Below are positions 46,901 to 59,396 of a stretch of DNA of 60,000 bases, piece by piece. Made by a program: the position numbers and the translations under genes. The notes below the pieces were generated by a model that was not told where the DNA came from, searched no databases, and saw nothing but the letters and a program-made list of their open reading frames with translations. This stretch comes from Membranipora membranacea (taxonomy: Eukaryota > Bryozoa > Gymnolaemata > Cheilostomatida > Membraniporidae): assembly GCA_914767715.1 (NCBI GenBank), contig OU612067.1, positions 25,396,162-25,456,161 of the forward strand, read 5' to 3'. Positions within the stretch are counted from its first letter, which is position 1; every line of letters starts with the position of its first letter.

Positions 46901-49900
46901 CACAATGATTTACATCACATCATTGTTATATCAGACGGTATACCAACAATCCACCCATGTTCTAGCATCAACATGATTGATATCAAATATAAGATAGTAG
47001 GTTCACTTACTAGTAGTGGTTGTAGGCGTTGTTGTTGTGGTTGGAGTAGTTGTAGTGGTAGGAGTTGTAGTTGTTGTTGTTTTTGTGGTAGTACTAGTAC
47101 TCTGTGTTGTGGTGCTTGTTGTGAAACCCTCACATATTCCTTGTAGACTGAGAGTCTGTGAGGAGATAAGGTACTGATTGAGAGACGCTTTGAACGCCTC
47201 CTCATTCACTCTATCAAATAACTCATAGATTATCTCAAGAGGGCAGGTGTAAGGAGGATCAATACTGTTTATAGTGTTATTACTCCGGTAGGTACGAAAA
47301 ACCGAACCACGAACTCACAAGCTACGAACCTTCAATGTGTCTGATAACATAATTTCGGCCAATGATGTTCTTTGTAACAAAAAGTCAACACTTTGATGAA
47401 CAGTTATCCTCTCTTGCACTTTGGCAAATGGTAGAGGACAACTCCAATCCCAGCAGAGAGTTTGGGACATATGAGCAGGGAGAGTGGGAAGGGAACAGGG
47501 AGGGGAGCAGGGAGTTTGTCCCCGACTGAACAAAGAAGGGGATTTTGTTCTAGAAGAGACACCAGGCTAGATCATGGCCTGAACGATTTCCAGATTGAGA
47601 CAGAGGTTCCGGAGAGCTGGGAGCCACCAAGTTCAAACTTAGTGATTATTACCATGGTGGTGCGACTGATCCTGGATAATTGAGTGATTATGCACAAATG
47701 CACGCAGTGATGCTTTTACTTACTAAATGATGCTTGCAAATACTCTGTTTATGTGATCATTGCACTGTTTGAGTGATAAGGTGGTCCAATCAGATAACAT
47801 ATTATATGCGCATTCAAATAAAGGTAATGGTTCAGAGAAGAGACTGTTGATGGTGTTTACACGTGTATTCAATGAACTTATTTGTATATTATGGTGCCTG
47901 AAAAAGCGGCAAAATGAGAGGCAGAAAAAAAGGCCTGAGAGAATAGTAATGGCTCAGGTGGATTAGTACTGAAGTGTGAGCATTCATGGCTGTGAATACA
48001 CGTGTGATGGTAGACCATCGGGGACATAAAGCAGTTCCTATCCAATCGTAGTGGCAATGTACGTTGTTAATGACAGTAAGCTAACTATCAAGCCATCACT
48101 GTTGCATAACAGCTATCATTAGGATTGTGCTGTGACTTCTGTACTGCGTAACTAAAAAAAACAGAAAATATCACATTCAAATTCAAAGAGAAGTGTTTGA
48201 TATCATATGTCATGATATTATCAGTTAAAATCTAAAACTCACTTTTTGCTCACTGCGCTCTACTCATAGCTTTAGGGCAGCATGAGGCAAGCTCCCTGTT
48301 TCTTCATTGCCGGTTAATATTATTTGCTTTTTTTATGGCTAGATGGTGACTGGTGAAGCTCACACCACATTACATTATCAATCATGCTCGACTGGGATAA
48401 AATGAATAATATACCAATTAATTTTGGTACATACCTGACCCAACTTGCAGCTCAATTACTATGTAGCTGTTTTACACGGGGCCGTTTCAGAAGACTAGGA
48501 TATTATCATTATCAGTTTAGTCCGGGCCACCACAGCTTGAACCTGACTTCGTTACACAGCTATAGTACAGCATGTTAGTCTGACCATCTGACCAAAATAA
48601 TTTTGTATTCTGTGGTACGAGTCAGAGAAATCAATAGCTGAGGTTGTAATGAGTAAGGGCCCGCATGGATATCTACAAACACAAGATTTCTTATGTTAGT
48701 TATTACAGAATATGCAGATTAATATATAGTATTTGCCTAACCACTTTCATACTAGTAGGATCATTTCATAGATGATGAAGCCTGATCAAGCTAATGTAAA
48801 TTTCAGAGAGGCAACACTGATCTGATATCTCTTAGAGTAGCACAAAATGCTGTATGTAAGACCTAACAGTTAACAGTTATAGTTATATATATAGTAAATA
48901 AGCTCAATTTTTTATAGAAGAATTTTAATGTATATTAGAGGTCCTACTTTCCCCCTCATGCTTTGTTTGAAACCAAAGAACAGCCATGAACTTTCAAAAC
49001 AATATTTCAAGATAGGCCAACACCCATAGTACATACTTGTTAACTCTGTTGAGAGGTGATGATTCAGGAGGCAGCCTTCTGCTCCTCCTGTGACGAGTCA
49101 AAGGCCAGGGGCTCCAATCTAATAAATAAGTGTGGTGTGTCCTCCATTACAGCCTTCTGTAGTAGCTCCACATACTTCCATCATTTTCAAACTTGCAGGA
49201 ATATATATAGTCAACCATTCCTCTCTCCAATGCAAAAGTTCATTTGGATTCATGATGACTAATTTGACAATGGCATCTACTTGGTGTGTACCAAACTGTG
49301 CCATCTTGCTCTCCATAATTTTTCATCAAGTGACCTTGAGCTAGTGCACCTAGTTAGGGTGCAATGAGCTCTATTAAAAGTCAAAGTTTGATGTCTGTTA
49401 TATTATTGGTCACTTATCAAAAACATGACATTTCATTGGCTACTGACAATTTAAACTTTGAGCAAATTGATTTAAGCAGGAGAGGATAATCCTGAGTTCG
49501 GTTTTTAGAGGGTTCGTAGTCCGTGAGTTCGTGGTTCGGTTTTTCGTACCTACCCTTATTACTCCATGAGATAACCACACCCCTTGTTGGATGAGGCTCC
49601 ACCCCCAGCAGTGTGACATCATCCAGGGGCTGTGAAAAGTAGGCGGTGACATCACCAAGCCATATAAGGGCATGGGTAAGTTCACTGCTAAACAGAGCAT
49701 AGTCTGTAACTATAGTCATACTGAGTGAGTGAGATACTCGGAGCAGGTTGCTAAGGCTAACTATGACTGTGAAAGGGGTGGTCACTGTAAGCCCGTCACT
49801 GTCTGTAGCCTGGATGGTGTAGTTGGTGACAGGCGAGCTATCCCAGTAAGGTTCCACAGCTACTCCAGATACTGTTTGCGTGAGAATGTTAAACTGCAGC

Positions 49901-51178
49901 CAAGAATTCTGTGGAAGACCCTGTAATACAAAATGAACTTGAATAAACTTTGGAGAGGTGATACAATACATTCTAAAAGTCTATGTATTAGATGAGGTTT
50001 TTTACAAATTGCCTGTATTTGGAGTTTATCACCCTGTAGAATTGGAGTGACAACAAGTGCAGGCAATTTGATATATTATAAGTCTTCTAAAACTTCTCCT
50101 GAGATCCGGCAACTAATGAAAAATTCTTGGACGCTTAGTGTAATGTTCGAGTCTGATGGTCAAGACAGTCCATTACAAAGTTTTCTTACTACTTAAAGTG
50201 GGAAGACAACTCACAAACATACTAACCTGATTATCATTAGAAAGTAGCTGTAGAGTCAGCCTCTCATCCCGGAGATCTGTGAATGTGTCAGCAGGTATCA
50301 GATACTCAAAGTATATACCAGAGAAGACTGTGAGCGGTGGGAGAGGGTTAGCTACTGAGGGGTACGGGCTCGGTGTGGCTGCAATACGAGAAAATGAATA
50401 ATAACGAAACGCAAAGACAACTCGACAATTTGTTGTGTTTAAAATTCCCGACTTTGCTTCAGCACCAAGCTTGTTTAATAAGCAATTCAAAGGAGAACAT
50501 CAAATTGGTAGGTTGATCATGTCATATAACTCTAATAATGCACAGAGAATAAACTTAGACACACCTGCACCAGTTACTAACAGAAAAGATATCTGATGTA
50601 TAAAAAGACTTACTTGTAGTTACAGTAGTGGTTGGAGTGGTTGTTGATGTTGTACTAGGTGTAGTTGTAGGTGTTGTTGTTGTGGTTGGAGTAGTTGTAG
50701 TGGTAGGTGTTGTAGTTGTTGTTGTACTTGTGGTGGGACTAGTACTTGTACTCTGTGTTGTGGTGCTAGTTGTGAAACCCTCACATATCCCTTGTAGACT
50801 GAGAGACTGTGATATTATAAGGTACTGATTAAGGGATGTCCTCAAACTTTCCTCTCTTAGTACCGCGAATAACTCATGGATCTGTGCTAGTGGACAAGTA
50901 TATGGAGGGTTTATATTGTTTATCGTGTTATTTGACCATGTAATGACGATCCCTGGTAACTCGGATCTCTCCACACTGAGCACAGTGACTGACTCAGTAG
51001 TTTGGTTGAAGTGCTGAGTTAGGTTTCCAGCCCACCACAGTGTATGCTCAAGCTCTCTAGTAAACAATATATAGTCCGTCCTGATCTCCATTCTAAACTG
51101 ATGTGATACCTTAATAAGTTGGTCGGTAGAGGCGGTGATTGAGATCGGAGTGTGTGTAGTCAGACTATTGCTATCTAT
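43925..51178 (-). CDS. Four-unit dystroglycan-like receptor, copy B, exon interrupted by transposon
   Basis: Second copy of the Cadg/SEA-unit receptor. Exons: about 51178-50614, 50378-50227, 49920-49566 continued at 47286-47011, 46764-46604, 46193-45581, 45280-45120, 44764-43925. The second-unit exon is cut after WSN by the element at 47287-49555, after which the frame meets a stop. Unlike copy A, its second Thr linker is in frame (TTTKTTTTTP). Unit 3 keeps TEGSVIISW, and the membrane helix and tail match copy A exactly. Apart from the two transposons and the linker difference, copies A and B differ by scattered single bases. As it stands, copy B should give a truncated secreted product unless the element is removed. 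Confidence 0.75.
47287..49555. mobile_element. 2.27-kb DNA transposon inside a dystroglycan-like exon (copy B)
   Basis: Flanked by a 10-bp duplication TTATTACTCC (47277-47286 and 49556-49565); copy A shows the empty site. The ends are near-perfect inverted repeats of about 44 bp beginning GGTAGGTACGAAAAACCGAA. The size of the duplication suggests a Mutator-like element. There is no recognisable transposase. Two frames might be relics or captured exons: 47462-47683 plus (ETEVPESWEPPSSNLVIITM) and 49119-49316 minus (LVIMNPNELLHWREEWLTIY). Confidence 0.85.
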
Positions 51179-51190
51179 ACAATCAACAAT

Positions 51191-51277
51191 GAAAGCTCCC
51201 ACAGTGGGACTCGAACCCACAACTCCTGCGGCCTCGGCAGTGAATAGCAAGCGCGCTAACCGATTGCGCCATCTCAC
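51191..51277 (-). other. tRNA-like sequence abutting DG-like unit 1 (copy B)
   Basis: Exact counterpart of 19466-19552, with the same A and B boxes and the same position at the start of the first dystroglycan-like exon, so it predates the A/B split. Confidence 0.55.
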
Positions 51278-51959
51278 CACCCCCAAATAGGAATGGGGTT
51301 TGTGCTGCCACTGGTGTGATGTAGAGTCATCCCAAAGTTGACACATTATATCAGCAGCAAGAAGTAAGGTATTAAAGCAAACTTTAGCAGTGTCCATATA
51401 TCCCATTTTTAAAATTGTTTCAGTATTATGTTCATAAATAGGAATCAGCCGAGTCATGTCATGCGGCCACGGTTTTTGGATTCTTTTAGTTCTAGAATCA
51501 GCCAGCTGCTCAAGAAGGCAATATCAATTACACTGCATGTGGTGTCTTGGTGTGATCTGCTCGACGCAGGGCCACGCTAGCCATATAATCATTCTTAGCA
51601 CCCTACTACTAATCTTCCCAAAAACAGGAAAGCACCCTTTGTAAACTGTAGAATCAAAACTGCCCACGATTTCAAATATGATAGTTTTTCGGTTTTATTA
51701 AGAGTTGAACGAGTGTAAAAAAGACTTTCAAAATAATAACAAAAATTAAAATATCTATAGGAATAGGATACTTTTGGGGTAAAAATGATAAAGCACAAAT
51801 AATCAGATTTGAGAAATATTGCATTTGGATAATTAATTTTCCACTAAATAATGTTTATGAATCACACCTCTGAAGTGACAATATTTCATCCTCTCAGAGA
51901 TTTAATATCTAATATGGCACATCAACTTATCACTCTTATTCAAGCTATAAATACTACGA

Positions 51960-54900
51960 TCACGGTTCTCCCGTACCATACAGCTCATTATCTTCCATCG
52001 GGACGATGCTGACTCCGGCAGCTGCTGCCTGTGAGGGTCTCTTCTTCTTTGTCTCACTCCTTATGTCACTGTATACGTTAGTGATGTCATTTTCTTGAGC
52101 CCTGAAATTGATTTATTTTGAGAGTTATCTTCTCAATGTCCAAGTGGAAGCAACTTTTGAACGTAGAAGTGAAACCTTGCACAAACAAATCGGACCATTT
52201 AGATACATTTCAGCCATAAATGCAAATGCTGTCATTGATCGACAAAGTAGATATTAAAATATATTAGTATATGGTATTTGGCCGTATATACAGTTTGAAA
52301 TCTCATCTCCATCAACGGAGGAGGGGGACAACTAGATTGTCACTTACTTGTAAGCCACCCTTTCAGAATAAAAAGCCAAACACAACCAAAAATCTGCCCT
52401 ATTCTTTTTTTTGTGGGCAATTACTGTAGATCCCACTTACTGTCGGTTGATTGTTTCTCTGTTAGAGTAAAGTGTATCTGCCTCTGGCTGGTCATCCACT
52501 GTCACTTTCTGACGCGGTATACGGGGCGAGTCATATACAGCAGCGCTGTTGTTTGGTGAAACTATGGCTATATTTGGTCTACTGGTAATCACCTCCATAT
52601 CAACACTGGCATAATTATTTTCAGCATTTGCTACAATAAATTTCTGTTCAATACGAATGTGGTCATCAACATTTTGGAGTAGGAATTTACCAAATATTTA
52701 TACTTGATCTTAAATTTAATGCGGCGCCAGAAAACTGTCATGCTGAATCCTTATCATCTCATGTAACAAAACAAAATCCTCAGATCTTTCGATGCACTTA
52801 CCATTAATATGCTTTCTCTCGTTCTCCATCGGTAGACTTGACATCGGGATTGGAGAACTTTCGCTTTGATGAACGGACTGTTCAGTATTTTCATGATCAC
52901 TGTTAACAAGTAAACATGACATCATTTTTTGGATTGAAAATAATATTAAATGAACTCTCTTTTTTCATCAACTTATCCTACAGAACACATAGCTTCCTAA
53001 GGGGCCTAAGAACTCAGGCTCAAATATTGGGGACTCAGGACTCAGATATAAGCACCATGTTATTCTAATAATGTCTGGAATAACGAAGTTACCTTTTTCT
53101 TTGATTTCTGCGACTGACAAGTATGGATAATAATACAATAATGACAATGAGAAGTAATGCTCCACCTCCAGCGCTGCCGATTATCATGTACAATGTGTTC
53201 CCTGATAACATATTCCCTGTTGATTTACCAGTCCGTGTTTCCGTGTAGAGTGTCATCAATCCTTGGTTTGTAGAACCTGCATAAGAAATTAAATCTGCGT
53301 TTAACCTTGAGAAGCAGCACACTTCAGCCAGGTGTGGGAGTATGTTCCAGATGTTTTTTACCTCTAATCAGATAAACTGATAAAAATTGTTGATTTTTGC
53401 AGAACCTAATGACTAATGTTGACATATCATTCCAAGTTCACACAGCCCATGTTCTTCAAATGAAAGTTGAATATTATAGGTGCCATGTCACAAGAGTTGG
53501 TATCAAAGATATTTGACTGAAATTGAAAAATTATTTGCATTGCTCTCAGTAGCCATACCAATAAAATTGAGTTTTGTTGCACTATACTCCTGTCATGATT
53601 CAAGCATTAATATACGAGTGATTTTGATAATTTCTCTCAATAACAAATCAACAATACCATATTTAGTCGAGCCAATAACAGTTCCTGGTTGAGTGGATTG
53701 CTGAGTCTCTGTTGTCTGACTTGGTGCACTGCAGTTTGGTCGATCGGTCGACCAGATGCTGTTGTTACATGATACTACTTTTGTTTCCCCATTGAAACAT
53801 GCTATGCTAAATCCAGTATTAGAATCTCCATTTCGAGTGATTGTGGCATACGGAATATCGGAGCAGATGTGGACTGCAATAAAAATTACACTGGCATCAG
53901 ATTAAATAGGAATATCAGTATTCAATCTGGGAACGACATGAGGGCCTTAGATTTTCTGCTTTAAAAGAGAATCACAGCAGTTAATGTCTTCTTTATCAAA
54001 CATTGCTACAGTATAGTTTTATCTAACAGAATTTCACTCCAGTCAACCTTTTTGTTTATCTTAGGAGAAAGAACAAACACTGATACATAGATTTTTTTTG
54101 GCCACTGGACATCATGTCACTGCTCTGAATTGTCTAGTGGTATACCATGCTCAGAAGGAACCTGGCACACTCTGGATTGTGGTAAGACAAATCAAGAAGA
54201 TAAACTAAGAGCTTATCTTGTACTGGCCACTTATAGAAATGATCGTTTGTCAGAAGTATCAGACAAAGTGTTTATCACCTACAGTTAACGTGTCAAAGCC
54301 TATGGCACAACTTTTCTAGTACACACATTCCAAAAGAATTGAATCATGCAAGTTTGACACAGTTTCATGATTGGTTTTGGTGTTCTGTTTTTTTAAATTT
54401 TAGGTGATCAGATCTGAGTCTTTATGATTCAACTGGTAACATTCAATATCATTGGATGTGAAAGTTTACATCAATATAATCAGGAAACGAAGAAACCAAA
54501 ACAAACCATACAAAATCTCAACTCTTCAATTTTTCACTTACGTTTGTACTTGATAAGGAATCCAGCAAACTTCTCACCTTCACTTTGTTCTTTCAGAGTG
54601 AACTGGATTGTATCTTCGTGTGATTTGATATCAAAAGTAGTTGTGGATGGTATTGATCCCCCTCCGCTACAGCCATAAAGTCCGATGTGTCCATTAACGA
54701 TGGAGAATTGATCTAAATTACCATTTCCCTTATTTTCTTCCAATGCACAATCCCCTTTTACAGTCCCAATATTGAAGAAGATGTACTCAATTTCTATTTT
54801 TGTTGTTTGTTTAGGTACTGACAGCTTCAATAGATTATTTGTGTCCTTTGGATAATTGAAAATTGTGGCAAAATTGAATGTACCATGGCTCGCTATAAAT

Positions 54901-57108
54901 CCAGAGGGGTTCCTTTCTGTGATAATCACGAGAGCTCCCCCAGAACTGTTTGGGGAAAGAGAATAGATACTTTCCTCGACTACAATTATAAAAAAAAACA
55001 TTAATAACTTTGTTAATCTATGAAAGGTATCAAGTATCAATACAGGCTAAGAAAAAGAAGACAGGTCTGAAGCATCCAGATTTAATCTCTGAATTGAATC
55101 AAAGCTCCCAACCACTCAGATTTTAGCCCGAGTTACTCAGGTTTTTGGGTTCAACTCAGGGATTTTAGAATTTTAGCTAAAAACTCAGATTTTACCTCAT
55201 ATTCATCAAAGTTGGGGAATTCCTCTTAATGTGGCGTATTTGTATCAATGTGTTAGTTGGTTGTATGATTATAAAGAAACAATTTTTTGTTGTGATATAT
55301 GAAATACATTAACCAAGATGAATTTTACAGTGATTCTATATCAATGATCTGGTAACAACTCTAAAAAACCAGTATCATTCATATGCGGAGGCCTAAGTTG
55401 CTCTCTAGGCTTTGGCGGCCGGGCCAATTGAGGAGGCTAACAGAGCTCTAAAACTCTAAACTGTTTGTGCACAGGGTGTTTCACGCCTTTGAAATGCCAC
55501 GTGCAACAAGGTATCGGCAAAACTCAGGTATTGGATCCTCCCGGGTTGAGAGCCCTGATTTAATAAGAGGCATCACACGATAATATGGTACATGAGAAAA
55601 ATTTTGGGTAGCTGCCTAAATAGTTAAAAATATGCTAAGTGGTCCTTCTAACTTGAGAGATCAGAAAGAGGTTCTGATCTAGTATAAAGTATTTCGAAAA
55701 AGATTGAAAATTAAATGCTTTCATCCCTCACAATTTGATTTGTAAGAGAGCTACCAAATGTATTTATCATACCCCTCAGGTTTGGCTTCTGAAATCATCC
55801 ATATTGATCTTCAGTACATAGGATCACAAAATTATGAAATGCATAATTTTCTACCAAGATAGATCTGCATTAAACATGACCCTTGTGAAAAAACCCTGAG
55901 GTGGTTCTGAGTCCCTATGTTATTGGCTTCATGTAGATTGAACAGATTGGCCTCTGTGTAGCTGCCACGAAATATGGCAAAGGTGACAACCTATTGATGC
56001 TTTGTGATTATAACACTAAGCAGGTTTGGCAATCTTGATTGCTACATTGTCATCTGAACACTTGATAAAACTCGGCAAGATAACATAAAATAAATTGTGA
56101 GGAAAACATTGACATTGCGATAAGCATTTTCAACTGAAATACAGTAAAATAAAATAGCTAGGTTTTAAGAGGCTGTACTTACTGCTGTAGTAAAGTTGGA
56201 ATGCATCATGCGGTGAATCTGATTGTTTGACTGCTATAGTGATCTGCTGAATTCCAGTAATAATCGCATCTATAGTACGCCATTTACTGTCTGAAGGCAC
56301 ATCCTTGTTGAAATGGACATTACCACAGCCAACTTTAGCTGCTATGGGTGATGTTGAATCGCCATTGTATATTAGAAAAGGAAATTCATCACAACCATCG
56401 GTTGATGACGGAGTGGCAGGCAGATACACTAAGTTCAACCAGAATTTATTTGGTAGAGAACTTATTACAATTTTCGTGTTTCCTTCTGTATTAGTGAAAT
56501 TTTTGGAGTTGTCCGGGCTAAGAATTTTTCCTGAAGAGCTGGTTGGAGTGTAAACAATATTCAAAGTGTCCTCTTCTTTCATAGTTAGATTGCCTATGAA
56601 TGAAGAATAATATAAGTCTCGAACCATAACAGACCATGCACCAAGTGCTCCAACCTTGCTTGGGTTTCATTACCAGCCAATTTTAATCATCTACAAACCA
56701 CATTTTTATGGGAATGTGGTGGTTGATGATAAAAATGCTGTTAGTGCTACCATATACCCAGTCAAAGTTAATTAACATTTACTTCAAACTAAGTGCTGGT
56801 GCAACAGATTTAAGACCCATATTAAACTAAATTATAATGTGCTTAGGTGTTTAAAATGATCAAAAATCAAAGCAAATGAAGAACTTTGTTGTTCTGACCA
56901 ATATGTCATCATAAGAGCAGCTCCTCCAGATGTAGCCTGTCTTGACAATTGGTTGTCGAGACAGATAACTCCAGATTCAGACAAAACTTCAGAAAATTAG
57001 CTATGGATGATAATCTTTATTCAGGATAACCTTGAAACTCAAATAAAAGCACTTACCGTTTACTGGGTAGAAAATAGCAACAGCTACTAGGAGCAACCTC
57101 ATCATCAT
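51960..57108 (-). CDS. CUB-CUB-sushi single-pass receptor, copy B
   Basis: Exons: 57108-57057 (signal peptide), 56593-56183 (CUB1, 411 nt), 54979-54542 (CUB2, 438 nt), 53873-53658 (sushi), 53276-53093 (membrane helix), 52899-52802, 52630-52441, 52101-51960 (tail). Lengths and phases equal those of A1. The sushi to tail part is nearly identical to A1, the few changes being mostly amino-acid-changing (NNYASV for NNYAGV, MIIGS for LIIGS). CUB1 is far more different (NIVYTPTSSSGKILSPDNSK versus NIDYSPTSSLGQILSPGYSE). The module is single here. The intron between CUB1 and CUB2 resembles A2, while CUB2 resembles A1. Confidence 0.82.
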
Positions 57109-57334
57109 GCTGGTTTCTCTTAATTTCCTTGCCTCAACCTTCTAGACTGTCAAAAATTCATACATTTGATAACCAGTGTGTTGCATTTGAGTACAACCGT
57201 TTTTAGGAATGATAAATCAAATTATTGATGCATGTATTGCTGCACTGTATTGCACATGTATTGCTGCACTGGGAAGGGTAGCAAGGTGCGATCCTTTGTT
57301 CTCAAAATTGTTCTTGATACGTAAAGTAAATGAC

Positions 57335-57406
57335 TAGCCTGGGCAGGCTGTCGGGGGTGGGTGGGTTTCTCCCCCTCCCCACCCACCCGACAGCCTGCCC
57401 AGGCTA
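57335..57406. mobile_element. 72-bp foldback element with 9-bp target duplication
   Basis: A nearly perfect hairpin (tagcctgggcaggctgtcgg and its complement) with a C-rich loop, bounded by GTAAATGAC on both sides (57326-57334 and 57407-57415). Copy A has a single related sequence (gtaaacgac) without the insertion. Confidence 0.75.
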
Positions 57407-57593
57407 GTAAATGACCACTAGTGGCAATTGTGAATAACTGCAATCTGATGAAAGGAAATAACGTATAATTTCTAAGGCATCGTGAATAAAAAACTTTCAT
57501 TTCTGTTAGAAAATACTGTACATTGCTTTATGAGCAAAAGATTATTATGAGGAAATATTATAAGCTGCTTGTACAATCACTCGCTGGCTATGC

Positions 57594-57719
57594 TTAGAAC
57601 AAGTTTGTTCCTACTGTGGTGGAGGAGGGATATTGCCAAGGTCGGGTATGGAGACGCAGCAATAACAGAATTTTGCAATATCCCTCCGCCACTACAGAGA
57701 GAACACGCTTGTTCTAGGC
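57594..57719. mobile_element. Foldback element, copy 2 (same locus in copy B)
   Basis: Counterpart of 31250-31375 with scattered changes that leave the gatattgc/gcaatatc core paired. Confidence 0.7.
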
Positions 57720-59261
57720 TAAACCATGGTTAAGAAGTCTGCTTTTCATACTCCTTTGTATTGGAGGTATACCAAGTTATGCATTGAGGGCCTCATTAAT
57801 CTTCTCTTACTGCCTGATGCAGCTGAGAAAATGTTGAAATGGTTTTATACAGAAGCAGGTCCATAAAGATAATAATTTATACCCTGTAAAGACTAATAAA
57901 AAAAACATTCCATGATAAGAGTTTGAATGTAGCTTTACCTAATCATGTTTATTCTGTTTGGTGCATCTCCGTAGAGAAAAATAAAACTTTGGCTCACTCA
58001 CCATGAACTGAGTTGAGAATGATTGCAACTTTGCACGCGACACAATGCAATGTAGCTATAGTTGTGCTGTCAGGGTTATTCTCCAAAGTAGCAGCAGGCT
58101 CACAGGAAACAGAAAAGGTGTGCTTTGAGTCTGTAAGATTATGTACTGAATCATAAACATGTCTACTGAGTTCCGCGCTAGTCTAGATAGCATCTACTTC
58201 CCTGTAGCTTACCAGTTCCTGACTCAATATTAAACGCAATTGCAAGCACAACACTGAGTGATGAAGAAAAGGCTTTTGAGACTTTATTTGCTGTTATGAA
58301 AAAGAATAGCTCAGCGAATAACTTTATGAATTAATGTGAAGTGAACCGAACATGTCTGAATAGCTTATGAGTTATGAATTGCGCAGCACTGTGATTTGAT
58401 CGAGTGAAGCCTCATGAGTAAAAAAGGCTAAAAGGAAGCTACAAACTGCTTCTTGTTTCAATCCGTCAACAACCTCTCTAACATATATTACATATGACAT
58501 GCTGTAGCCTACAGACCTGTTAACGTAGAAAATGTGTCAGGGATGTGTTAATAGGTCCTGAAGTCCCTGACATCAGCATTTTCATCTACTTCAAGTTTCT
58601 ACAATGAAACCTATACCACAGACACCGAACAAATATCCGATTTATTGAGTTGTAGGGTAAAAAATTGTATCTCAGAGTCATCTCGCTTTCCGCCACCCAG
58701 GAATCTTTTCAAACATGATAGACTGTTCAGCTATTCGGTCTCTGTTTGTCTTCCCACCCCAGTATACTTTCATGACGATAACTTTTAAAATAACTAATTG
58801 TACATCTGTCTAATCCACACAAATTTGATAAGTCCTGGTAAGTCCTGGTAAGTTAGGATTTAGTTCTCTGACACCACTTACTGGCGATTTTTTAAATACT
58901 CTGTAGCTTGGCCGTTGTTAGTTATCCAATGTCAATCTCTGCACAGGAATGTAGGACTTGCCTTGTACACAAACTCATTGTTGATTGTTGCTTATGAGGC
59001 ATTTGGCTATTTTTCCAACAACAAAAAGTAGCGGCCCAACAAGGCTATGATCATTTCATTATCATGTACCACACTCTATGGTAACATTTGTCTCCTCTGT
59101 TAGCTAAGATAAAATTATACAGTAGTATGGGGAAATGAAATGCAGCATCAGCCTAGTAAAATAATGGAGATTAGGATGTTTTCTTACAAGTTTCCAATGA
59201 CTGACCTGTTTCTCGGTAAAAATTCATGAAGGAGACCTGATTGGACATCAATCACAAGAAC

Positions 59262-59396
59262 CATCGGTGGTGGCAGAGGGATATTGCAAATGTTTGGCAT
59301 TGAGGCGCCGCGCCAGATACCAAAACAGTGCGCGCCTCAATACCAAACATTTGCAATATCCCTCCGCCACGACAGCGGGAACATACTTGTTCGAAG
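59262..59396. mobile_element. Foldback element, copy 3, absent from copy A
   Basis: Longer stem: gagggatattgcaaatgttt...ttgaggcg pairs with cgcctcaa...aaacatttgcaatatccctc. The outer sequence (ccgccac, acttgttc) matches copies 1 and 2. The same place in copy A (about 32960) lacks it. Confidence 0.7.
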
